Source: an uncultured Desulfovibrionaceae bacterium (GTDB taxonomy: Bacteria; Desulfobacterota; Desulfovibrionia; Desulfovibrionales; Desulfovibrionaceae). Taken from it: a stretch of 5,328 bases of DNA. The stretch is from the NCBI GenBank assembly GCA_949427775.1, contig CASQEL010000163.1, positions 1-5,328 on the forward strand, in the 5' to 3' direction. Below the pieces are notes generated by a model. That model was not told the DNA's origin, made no database searches, and saw only the letters and a program-made list of their open reading frames with translations. Both the position numbers and the translations under genes were made by a program. Below, one piece after another: positions 1 to 5,328 of this stretch; positions within the stretch are counted from its first letter, which is position 1, and every line of letters begins with the position of its first letter.

Positions 1-2049
1 AAGCATATTCTGCCCGCCATGCAGACGCGGGCTGCGGCGTTGCGCCCGTTGCTGGCGGATCCGGCCCGGGCGGAGCAGGTTCGGCAGGAACTGGAGGCGC
101 TGGACGGCTTCGGGGACGAATCCGTCATGGACGAGTGGTTGTCGCCGAAAAAAAATCCCGGCCTGCCGTCGCGTCACGTGCCGGATCAGGAGGGCATGCC
201 GGAGCTGCTCAGCATGCAGCCCGGCGTGCTGGTAAGCTGGTTGACCAACCTGCATTCCGGTTACCGGATCATCCTCAATCTGGCCAAGATGGACCCGAGG
301 GACGTGCTGGAGCTGCTGTGGGATTGCCAGGGAGGCATCACCCATCTGGAAATCTTCAACCTGAAGGATTGGCACGAAGGGCGACTGGCCGACATCGGCG
401 CCATCAACGAATTGCAGCGCGTGCTCAACGAGGGCCGCGGACCGCGCATCAAGCAGCTGGTGCGCAAGATGATCAGGGAAATGGAATCCGAGGGCGACAT
501 CGCGCGCCGCGACAAATTTCAGATCATCCTGCGCAATGTGCCGACGCTCTGGGAGTATTACAAGGCCACGCCCCTGAAGAGCCGCATGGGCTCGGATTCC
601 GCCAGCCGCACCTCCCGCAATTTCGGCATGGGCATGGTGTTTCCGGAGACGCTGCCCGTCAGGGCGCAGAAGGCGCTGAAAAAACAGACCGCCCTGACCA
701 TGCCCATCCCCGTGTGCACGCGCGTGGAAGAGCGCATCACCTATACCGCCAACGAACATCCCCGATGGAGGAACGGCCTGACGCGTGTGTTGCGTCGTCT
801 GCCCGGGTGTCGCCATCTGGGATACCGGCGCCGCCGGGAGTGGGTGGCGCTGAGCGACACGTCTCGCGTGTGTGAAAACGGCAATGTAGCCGGTCTGGGC
901 GGCCTTGTGCTGCATCACAGCAACGGCCTGATGGGAAAAGAGGACATGCGGAGCAGGCAGCGGAAGCCGGGGCCGGCCTATCTGAGCACGGAAGTCACCA
1001 ACTGGCTCAAGGTTCTGGCCGGGTTCATTCCGTCCGTATTTTCTTTCTGGTATACGCAGGACTGGTGGTTTTTGGCCTGGTTCGGCACGGTGATCTGGTT
1101 CGGCATTACCGGGGTGCGCAACATTATTCAGATGGTCATGGCCGGAGGCGGCGTGGCGCATACTACGCTGTTGCGCTGGCGGGATCATGTAAGTCTGAAC
1201 CGGATCTGCGATTCGCTCATGTACACGGGCATTTCCGTGTTCCTGCTGGAAGTGATCGTGCGCGTCTGGATGCTGGAAGACTGGCTGGGGTATAACGTGC
1301 GGGAGGATTCCGCCATCGTGTTCACGGTGCTGAATATCGTGAACGGTTTCTACATCTGCGCGCACAACGTTTACCGCGGGTTCCCGCGGGAGGCGGCCAT
1401 CGGCAACATCTTTCGCAGCGCTCTGGCGATTCCGGTGTCCTCCCTGTACAATGCGGCCCTGCTGAAACTGTTGCTGGCCTGCGGCGTGGTCGATCCCATG
1501 GGTATTCTGGTGCCCAGCGCGGCTATTGTTTCCAAACTGGCCTCGGATACCGTGGCGGCGTTGATCGAAGGCTACGCCGACAGTCAGAACAATCTGCGCA
1601 TGCGGCGGTGGGACTATGACAGCAAGCTGGCCCGTGTGTTCGAGTGTTACACCAGACTGGAATTGCTGTTTCCGGAGGAGGACGTGCTTCGCAAGCTGGC
1701 GCGGCCGGGCGGACTGGGAGATCGCATGGATGAGGAAGCCCGTCGTCTGGAATTGGCGCTCCTTGTTAATGCTTTGGATTTGATGTATTTCTGGTTCTAT
1801 CAACCGCGCGCTCAGGATGCCTTGAAGCTCCTTGTGCGCGGCATGCCCCAGGCGGATCGCACCGTTCTGGTTCGCTCGCAGCTGGTTCTTGTCCGGGAGA
1901 GGGAAATAAGCCAGTTGCTTGTGGATGGTCTTGTGGGACGCAATTTTTCGCGGCCGCTGGCCTTTTATCTGGCCCGTCGTCAGGCGTACCTGCGCGCCAT
2001 GACCATATTGTGCACGCCGGGCAGGCGCGCGGAAAACGCCGCGGCGTAA
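1..2049 (+). CDS. Large membrane protein of unknown function (5' end outside window)
   Basis: The frame is open from base 1 (K-H-I-L-P-A-M...). The ATG at base 19 has no ribosome binding site before it, so the true start is probably upstream and the gene is 5'-partial; 682 residues are visible. Numbering from that ATG, residues 1-325 look soluble. They include a strand-rich stretch (GYRIILNLAK at 81-90, GGITHLEIFN at 105-114, KFQIILRNV at 166-174), a GSDSASRTSRNFGMG motif at 191-205 and a basic run at 259-273. About six hydrophobic segments follow, near 329-347, 349-373, 396-417, 431-450, 467-490 and 493-518. The tail from about 520 to 676 is charged and helical, so it is probably cytoplasmic. 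Even, GC-rich codon use over 2 kb, with no internal stop, supports real coding. I recognise no catalytic motif or named family. It is separated from dctP by 214 bases, so shared function with the transporter is not implied. Confidence is high for a gene, nil for its function. Confidence 0.86.
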   Translation, partial: KHILPAMQTRAAALRPLLADPARAEQVRQELEALDGFGDESVMDEWLSPKKNPGLPSRHVPDQEGMPELLSMQPGVLVSWLTNLHSGYRIILNLAKMDPRDVLELLWDCQGGITHLEIFNLKDWHEGRLADIGAINELQRVLNEGRGPRIKQLVRKMIREMESEGDIARRDKFQIILRNVPTLWEYYKATPLKSRMGSDSASRTSRNFGMGMVFPETLPVRAQKALKKQTALTMPIPVCTRVEERITYTANEHPRWRNGLTRVLRRLPGCRHLGYRRRREWVALSDTSRVCENGNVAGLGGLVLHHSNGLMGKEDMRSRQRKPGPAYLSTEVTNWLKVLAGFIPSVFSFWYTQDWWFLAWFGTVIWFGITGVRNIIQMVMAGGGVAHTTLLRWRDHVSLNRICDSLMYTGISVFLLEVIVRVWMLEDWLGYNVREDSAIVFTVLNIVNGFYICAHNVYRGFPREAAIGNIFRSALAIPVSSLYNAALLKLLLACGVVDPMGILVPSAAIVSKLASDTVAALIEGYADSQNNLRMRRWDYDSKLARVFECYTRLELLFPEEDVLRKLARPGGLGDRMDEEARRLELALLVNALDLMYFWFYQPRAQDALKLLVRGMPQADRTVLVRSQLVLVREREISQLLVDGLVGRNFSRPLAFYLARRQAYLRAMTILCTPGRRAENAAA

Positions 2050-2196
2050 TGCGGCCCGTGCGATTTTCTTCGGGAATTGCAGGCGAGGTGCGGATCGGAG
2101 CATCTGTGCGAAAGCGCAACGATGTCCCGCGATGGCTTGAGCGCGGCGGCGTTGTCGGAAACGCCTTTGGATAAAGTTCCGGGAGACACGCCGCAC

Positions 2197-2224
2197 TTGC
2201 AAAGCGCATCGGAGAGTGTAGGAT
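2197..2224 (+). promoter_or_regulatory. Candidate sigma-70-type promoter for dctP
   Basis: TTGCAA (2197-2202) and TAGGAT (2219-2224) are separated by 16 bases. Each hexamer matches 4 of 6 consensus positions. The predicted transcript start near 2231 would give a leader of about 30 bases carrying the dctP ribosome binding site. This is the best pair I found in the gap, but matches this weak occur by chance. Confidence 0.35.
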
Positions 2225-2253
2225 TCTTGCATCGTAACCCCAAACCATGGAAC

Positions 2254-2259
2254 GAGGTG
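2254..2259 (+). promoter_or_regulatory. dctP ribosome binding site, decides between two adjacent ATG codons
   Basis: GAGGTG lies just before a tandem ATGATG at 2261-2266. GAGG ends 3 bases before the first ATG but 6 bases before the second, so the second ATG (2264) has the more usual spacing. The choice changes the signal peptide by one methionine only. Confidence 0.6.
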
Positions 2260-2263
2260 GATG

Positions 2264-3268
2264 ATGAAACGTATTCTGGCATTGATCCTGGCAATGGGTA
2301 TTGTCCTGGGCATGACCGTGGCCCCCGGCATGGCGGCGGAGAAAAAAGTGGTCATCAAAATCGCCGGCATGAAGCCGGAGGGCGAGCCCGAAACCATCGG
2401 CATGCGCAATTTCGGCAAGTATCTGGCGGAGCTTTCCGGCGGCAAATACGTGGTGCAGGTGTTCCCCAACAGCCAGTTGGGCAAGGAAGACGCCTACATC
2501 GCCAGCACCCGCAAGGGCATCATCCAGATGTGCGCCACGGGCACGCAGACCTCGGCCCTGCATCCCGCCATGGCCATGCTGGAAACCCCCATGCTGTTCG
2601 ACAGCCTGGAGCATGCCCGCCGGGCCATGGAAGGCAAGACTTTTGAGTTGATCAACCAGGGATTCACCGAAAAATCCGGTTTGCGCACGCTCAATGCCTT
2701 TCCTCTGGGCTTCCGTCATTTCTACACCAAAAAGGTTCTGACCGGCCCTGAAGATCTGAAGGGTCTGCGTATGCGTGTGCCCAATATTCCGTTGTACACC
2801 AACTTCGCCAAGGAATGCGGTATCAGCGGCCAGCCCATGCCCTTTGCCGAAGTGCCCAGCGCGTTGGATCAGGGCGTCATCGACGGCGGCGACAGCCCGC
2901 TGGCCGACATCGTGGCTCTGAAAATGTACGAAATCACCCCTCAGATTACCCTGACCGGGCACATTCTGGTGATCCATTCTCTGTACATCAACGACAAGTT
3001 CTATCAGTCCCTGCCTGAGCAGGACAGAAAGTGGATCGATGAAGCTGCCCGACGCTCCGCCGACGACGTGTGGAAGATGGTCGCTGAAGGCGACAGGAAG
3101 GCCGTTGAAGCCATCAAGACAGGCAAGGGCGTTGTGAACACGCCGTCCAAGGAGTTCCATGACTATATGGTGGAAGCGGGCAAGCGCAGCTGGAAGCTGT
3201 TCTACGACACCGTTCCCAATGCCAAGGAAATTCTTGACAGCGCGAACAGCTATCGCGAGAAGAAGTAG
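2264..3268 (+). CDS. dctP: TRAP transporter substrate-binding protein, DctP family
   Basis: Periplasmic solute receptor of a TRAP importer; it binds an organic anion and passes it to DctQM. The product is 334 residues, normal for the family. A signal peptide is plain: MKR, a hydrophobic core to about residue 19, then PGMAA with cleavage probably after residue 24 or 25. The family core is present: DLKGLRMRVP (164-173), PMPFAEVPSALDQGVIDGG (191-209) and the TLTGH block (229-233). By alignment from memory with Haemophilus influenzae SiaP, R171 corresponds to R147, which grips the substrate carboxylate, R151 corresponds to R127 and F194 to F170. The position of the ligand-contacting N187 is S211 here, within DGGDSP instead of the usual DGxENP. 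It is first gene of a dctPQM set and followed by an intrinsic terminator. The substrate is not predictable; a carboxylate is likely from the conserved arginine. The ATG at 2261 is an alternative start. Confidence 0.96.
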   Translation: MKRILALILAMGIVLGMTVAPGMAAEKKVVIKIAGMKPEGEPETIGMRNFGKYLAELSGGKYVVQVFPNSQLGKEDAYIASTRKGIIQMCATGTQTSALHPAMAMLETPMLFDSLEHARRAMEGKTFELINQGFTEKSGLRTLNAFPLGFRHFYTKKVLTGPEDLKGLRMRVPNIPLYTNFAKECGISGQPMPFAEVPSALDQGVIDGGDSPLADIVALKMYEITPQITLTGHILVIHSLYINDKFYQSLPEQDRKWIDEAARRSADDVWKMVAEGDRKAVEAIKTGKGVVNTPSKEFHDYMVEAGKRSWKLFYDTVPNAKEILDSANSYREKK

Positions 3269-3281
3269 CGGATCGTGTTGC

Positions 3282-3316
3282 AAAGGGATTCCGGCCGGGC
3301 CGGAATCCCTTTTTTT
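3282..3316 (+). terminator. Intrinsic terminator between dctP and dctQ
   Basis: GGGATTCCGG (3285-3294) pairs perfectly with CCGGAATCCC (3300-3309) around the loop CCGGG. The stem extends to 13 bp by A-T pairs using 3282-3284. Seven T (3310-3316) follow directly. It starts 14 bases after the dctP stop. It sits inside a transporter gene set, so it probably acts as a partial terminator or 3'-end stabiliser that raises dctP mRNA above dctQM mRNA. Confidence 0.87.
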
Positions 3317-3322
3317 CGTTTT

Positions 3323-3337
3323 GCGTGCGCCGCACGC
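3323..3337. other. Short perfect inverted repeat upstream of dctQ
   Basis: GCGTGC (3323-3328) and GCACGC (3332-3337) flank a 3-base spacer. It begins 7 bases after the T-tract of the dctP terminator and ends 21 bases before the dctQ ribosome binding site. It could be an RNA hairpin at the 5' end of a dctQM message or a small operator. A weak hexamer pair, TTGCGT (3321-3326) and TATCAC (3345-3350) with an 18-base spacer, straddles it. The function is unproven. Confidence 0.35.
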
Positions 3338-3357
3338 GGGCATCTATCACGTGTTAT

Positions 3358-3362
3358 TGAGG
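3358..3362 (+). promoter_or_regulatory. dctQ ribosome binding site, fixes the dctQ start
   Basis: TGAGG ends 6 bases before the ATG at 3369, which is good spacing. The same frame is open far upstream into dctP, from 3159, but that extension would run through the terminator and lacks any DctQ similarity. This site therefore selects 3369 as the start. An in-frame GTG at 3351 has no such signal. Confidence 0.7.
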
Positions 3363-3368
3363 TTCATC

Positions 3369-3923
3369 ATGAGCAGCGAGACCGTTTCCACACCCGGCAC
3401 GCCTCCGACTTCTCCCGCAGTCGGAAAAAAGAAAGAGTCTGTTGGTGAACTGCTTTTTGAAATTTTCTGCGCCAGTATTTTTTTGGGGATGATCGGCCTG
3501 GTGTTTTACAATGCCTTTTTGCGTTACGTTTTCGGCGGCAGCTATCCTCCCAGTGAAGAATGGGCGCGTTTTCTTTTTATTTATATTACGTTTTTCGGAG
3601 CAATTGAGGCCTTCTACCGGCATAAGCACATCGCCGTGGACATGTTTCTGGACATGTGCTCGGGGGCGACCCGCAAAACCCTGGAGATCATCGCCTCCCT
3701 GCTGACCCTCGGCGCGCTGGCGCTGCTGTTGAAGGGCGGCATAGAGTATGTGCTCCAGACCATGGACACCAATTCTGTGGCCACCGACGTCAATATGGCC
3801 TGGATCAACAGCACGTTGCCCATTATGGCGTTGGCCGCTTTGGTGATCCATCTGCGCGATTTTATTCTTCTGCTGCGCAGACCGGTCGAATCGTTTACCA
3901 AAGCCGATAACCAGGGAGCGTAG
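3369..3923 (+). CDS. dctQ: TRAP transporter small membrane subunit, DctQ family
   Basis: Small integral membrane subunit that pairs with DctM to form the TRAP permease in the inner membrane. The product is 184 residues, typical for DctQ. Four hydrophobic segments are visible near residues 28-47, 65-83, 105-125 and 148-166, as expected for the family. Conserved blocks include NAFLRYVFGGSYPPSEEWAR (48-67), GAIEAF (77-82) and HKHIAVDM (85-92), which match the DctQ pattern of an RY-F motif, an S-E-E motif, and an H-I-x-V-D motif before the second cytoplasmic stretch. The first 25 residues are rich in Pro, Thr and Ser and then Lys, and look like a disordered cytoplasmic tail. The stop codon is 3 bases before the dctM start, so the two are translationally linked, in contrast with the 100-base gap and terminator separating it from dctP. 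Confidence 0.95.
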   Translation: MSSETVSTPGTPPTSPAVGKKKESVGELLFEIFCASIFLGMIGLVFYNAFLRYVFGGSYPPSEEWARFLFIYITFFGAIEAFYRHKHIAVDMFLDMCSGATRKTLEIIASLLTLGALALLLKGGIEYVLQTMDTNSVATDVNMAWINSTLPIMALAALVIHLRDFILLLRRPVESFTKADNQGA

Positions 3924-3926
3924 CGC

Positions 3927-5216
3927 ATGGAACTGTTTCTTTTTCTGGGCACGCTGTTCGTCTTTCTGGTGCTGGGCATTCCCATTTCCATGGTGCTTGT
4001 GCTCTGTGCCACCGTGCTGATGTGGCACTCCGGCATGTGGGACACCATGATCATTCCCTCCACCATGCTGGACGGAGCCAACAACTATCCGCTGATGGCC
4101 ATCCCTTTCTTCGTGTTTGCCGGAGAAATCATGGCCGAGGGCGGGCTGTCCAAGCGCGTGGTGCAACTGGCGCAATTGATGATCGGCCGCGTTCGGGGCG
4201 GTCTGGGCTACGCCGCCATCATCTCCAGCGTCATTTTCGCCGGACTTATGGGCAGCTCCGTGGGCGAGGCGGCGGCGCTGGGCGGCCTGTTGCTGCCCAT
4301 GATGGCGCAGGTGGGTTACAAGCCCGGCCGCGCGGGGGGCGTCATCGCCTCGGGCGCCATCCTGGGGCCGATCATTCCGCCGAGCACCAACTTCATTCTG
4401 CTCGGAGCCACCATCAGCGGCCTGTCTATCACCAAACTGCTCATGATCGGCCTGTTCCCCGGCATTTTCATCGGGCTCGCGCTGATGGTCGTCTGGTTTT
4501 TCATCGTCCGTCACGACGGTTACAATGAAACCATCACCTTCACCAAAGAAGAAAAATGGAAGATCATTCGTGACGCGACCCCGGCCTTCATGATGCCCGT
4601 GCTGCTGCTGGGCGGCATCCGTTTCGGCGTGTTCACGCCTACGGAAGGCGGCGCATTCGCCGCCATTTACGCCATCCTGGTATGCGTCTGCTATTACCGG
4701 GAGCTGTCCCTGCTGGGGCTGTTGCGGGTCAGCGCCCGCGCGGCGCGCACCACGGCGGTGGTCATGCTCATCGTGGCCACAGCTACGGCGGTGGGCTGGT
4801 TCATCACCGTCGCCCAGATTCCGGCCCAGATGACAGAGCTGTTCAGCCCGCTGATCGACAGCCCCGTGCTGCTGTTGCTGGCCATCAACGTCTTTCTGTT
4901 CCTGGTGGGCATGGTCATGGACCTGACGCCCAACATCCTGATCTTCGCCCCGGTCTTCTACCCGCTGATCACGCAGGCGGGTATCGATCCCTACTACTTC
5001 GGCCTGCTGTTTATTCTCAACCTGGGCATCGGGGTCATCACGCCTCCAGTGGGTACCGTGCTGTACGTGGTCTGCGGGGTGGGCAACATCAAGATCACCG
5101 CGTTGGTTCGGGGCATGCTGCCGTTCCTGATTACGGAATTCATCATGCTCTTCATCCTGCTGTTCTTCCCCTCGTTGTCGCTGACGCCGCTGAAATGGCT
5201 CATGGGCGGCAGCTAA
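3927..5216 (+). CDS. dctM: TRAP transporter large membrane subunit, DctM family
   Basis: Ion-coupled transport subunit of the TRAP permease. The product is 429 residues, close to the usual length, and hydrophobic throughout, with many membrane segments. Family motifs appear in order: NYPLMAIPFFVFAGEIMAEG (53-72), GLMGSSVGEAAALGGLLLP (106-124) with GY at 130-131, GAILGPIIPPS (143-153), FTPTEGGAFAA (236-246), GMVMDLTPNILIFAPVFYP (328-346) and NLGIGVITPPVGTVLYVV (365-382). The two pseudo-repeated halves carrying IPPS and TPPVG are the re-entrant transport motifs of this superfamily. The ribosome binding site AGGGAG (3913-3918) lies inside the end of dctQ, 8 bases before the ATG, which supports this start. 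No key block is missing, there is no fusion to DctQ, and a strong terminator follows 24 bases after the stop. The identification is secure; the substrate is determined by DctP and unknown. Confidence 0.97.
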   Translation: MELFLFLGTLFVFLVLGIPISMVLVLCATVLMWHSGMWDTMIIPSTMLDGANNYPLMAIPFFVFAGEIMAEGGLSKRVVQLAQLMIGRVRGGLGYAAIISSVIFAGLMGSSVGEAAALGGLLLPMMAQVGYKPGRAGGVIASGAILGPIIPPSTNFILLGATISGLSITKLLMIGLFPGIFIGLALMVVWFFIVRHDGYNETITFTKEEKWKIIRDATPAFMMPVLLLGGIRFGVFTPTEGGAFAAIYAILVCVCYYRELSLLGLLRVSARAARTTAVVMLIVATATAVGWFITVAQIPAQMTELFSPLIDSPVLLLLAINVFLFLVGMVMDLTPNILIFAPVFYPLITQAGIDPYYFGLLFILNLGIGVITPPVGTVLYVVCGVGNIKITALVRGMLPFLITEFIMLFILLFFPSLSLTPLKWLMGGS

Positions 5217-5240
5217 TCTCAGACCTGCGATTGTATGCGG

Positions 5241-5275
5241 AAACGCCCTTCGGCATGACGCCGGAGGGCGTTTTT
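5241..5275 (+). terminator. Intrinsic terminator ending the dctPQM operon
   Basis: AAACGCCCTTCGGC (5241-5254) pairs with GCCGGAGGGCGTTT (5260-5273), with one G-T wobble and the loop ATGAC. T5271-5275 follow the GC-rich part of the stem. It begins 24 bases after the dctM stop. On the minus strand the exit side reads only TTT, so it may act weakly in that direction too, which would suit a convergent neighbour. Confidence 0.9.
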
Positions 5276-5278
5276 GTA

Positions 5279-5328
5279 TTATGGCTTTAGCCAGTTGAAG
5301 GCGCGTAGCGCCTGAAACAGTAAACCAC
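5279..5328 (-). CDS. Possible 3' end of a convergent gene (15 codons visible)
   Basis: Read on the minus strand from the right edge, one frame gives GLLFQALRAFNWLKP followed by TAA (5281-5279). It has the look of a protein carboxyl terminus. Its stop lies 4 bases from the dctM terminator, an arrangement common for convergent genes. However, the other two minus-strand frames are also open over part of this short stretch, and 48 bases cannot prove coding. No family can be named. A 6-bp inverted repeat, AGGCGC/GCGCCT (5299-5313), falls inside it. Confidence 0.3.
   Translation of the reverse strand, partial: GLLFQALRAFNWLKP

Larger units (their letters stand above)
2050..2260. other. Non-coding gap upstream of dctP, likely leader and promoter region
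   Basis: No convincing gene lies here on either strand; the open frames that cross it are shadows of the flanking genes. It holds three small structures. TGTGC-GAAA-GCGCA at 2105-2118 is a 5-bp stem with a GNRA-type loop. GGCGTT/AACGCC at 2148-2165 is a 6-bp stem with a 6-base loop followed by only three T. A near-repeat GCG(G/C)ATCGGAG occurs at 2090-2100 and 2204-2214. No strong terminator for the upstream gene is present, so some read-through into dctP is possible. A weak promoter candidate is listed separately. Confidence 0.6.

Noticed and set aside
19..21. ATG at base 19 as the true start of the first gene
   Set aside because: There is no ribosome binding site before it, and the same frame is open back to base 1, so it is more likely an internal methionine.
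2186..2231. Sigma-54-type promoter using TTGC at 2197 or 2227
   Set aside because: Neither TTGC has the required GG element 12 bases upstream; the near match GACACG lies at the wrong distance.
2077..2646. A 189-codon plus-strand frame starting in the gap and overlapping dctP
   Set aside because: It lies mostly in another frame of dctP, is rich in Gly, Arg, His and Pro, and has no ribosome binding site of note.
1766..3343. A 525-codon open frame on the minus strand, antisense to the first gene, the gap and dctP
   Set aside because: It opposes secure dctP coding, crosses the intergenic terminator, and its product is rich in His, Gln, Gly and Arg in the way of a GC-driven shadow frame, with no recognisable domain.
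3159..3368. Upstream extension of dctQ in the same frame
   Set aside because: It would run through the end of dctP and the terminator, shows no DctQ similarity, and the ATG at 3369 has a well-placed ribosome binding site.
3354..4514. A 386-codon minus-strand open frame opposite dctQ and dctM
   Set aside because: Composition is dominated by His, Gln, Asp and Gly, which is what the complement of hydrophobic membrane codons yields; dctQ and dctM are unambiguous.
5283..5313. Tandem small hairpins (GGCTTTAGCC and AGGCGC-GTA-GCGCCT) as a repeat element or RNA gene
   Set aside because: Stems are only 3-6 bp, there is no second copy in the window, and the stretch reads plausibly as the end of a minus-strand gene.

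Overview
The window looks like an ordinary chromosomal stretch of a moderately GC-rich Gram-negative bacterium. A sulfate-reducer-type deltaproteobacterium (Desulfovibrionaceae: Desulfovibrio or Bilophila-like) is my best guess. That guess rests on overall composition, the style of the TRAP transporter and the general look of the first protein. It is an inference, because no diagnostic gene lies in the window.

Layout, left to right. Bases 1-2049 hold the 3' part of a large plus-strand gene that is already open at base 1. Its product has a soluble front part, about six hydrophobic segments and a charged tail, and I cannot assign it to a family. Bases 2050-2260 are non-coding and contain small hairpins, one weak sigma-70-like promoter candidate and a clear ribosome binding site. 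Bases 2264-5216 carry a complete three-gene tripartite ATP-independent periplasmic (TRAP) transporter in the order dctP (periplasmic binding protein), dctQ (small membrane subunit), dctM (large membrane subunit). The right edge has a strong terminator and possibly the last 15 codons of a convergent minus-strand gene.

The three TRAP genes should act together. DctP is exported to the periplasm, captures an organic anion and delivers it to the DctQ-DctM membrane complex, which imports it using an ion gradient (sodium in the characterised members). The substrate cannot be named from this window, as no catabolic gene or regulator is linked to the operon here.

The most informative details are three. 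A textbook intrinsic terminator lies between dctP and dctQ, which would make more binding protein than permease. A serine sits in DctP where the sialic-acid binding protein SiaP has a ligand-contacting asparagine. The first gene encodes a large unrecognised membrane protein. I saw no mobile element, CRISPR array, tRNA, rRNA or defence-like system, and I do not think the window holds an obviously new multi-gene system.
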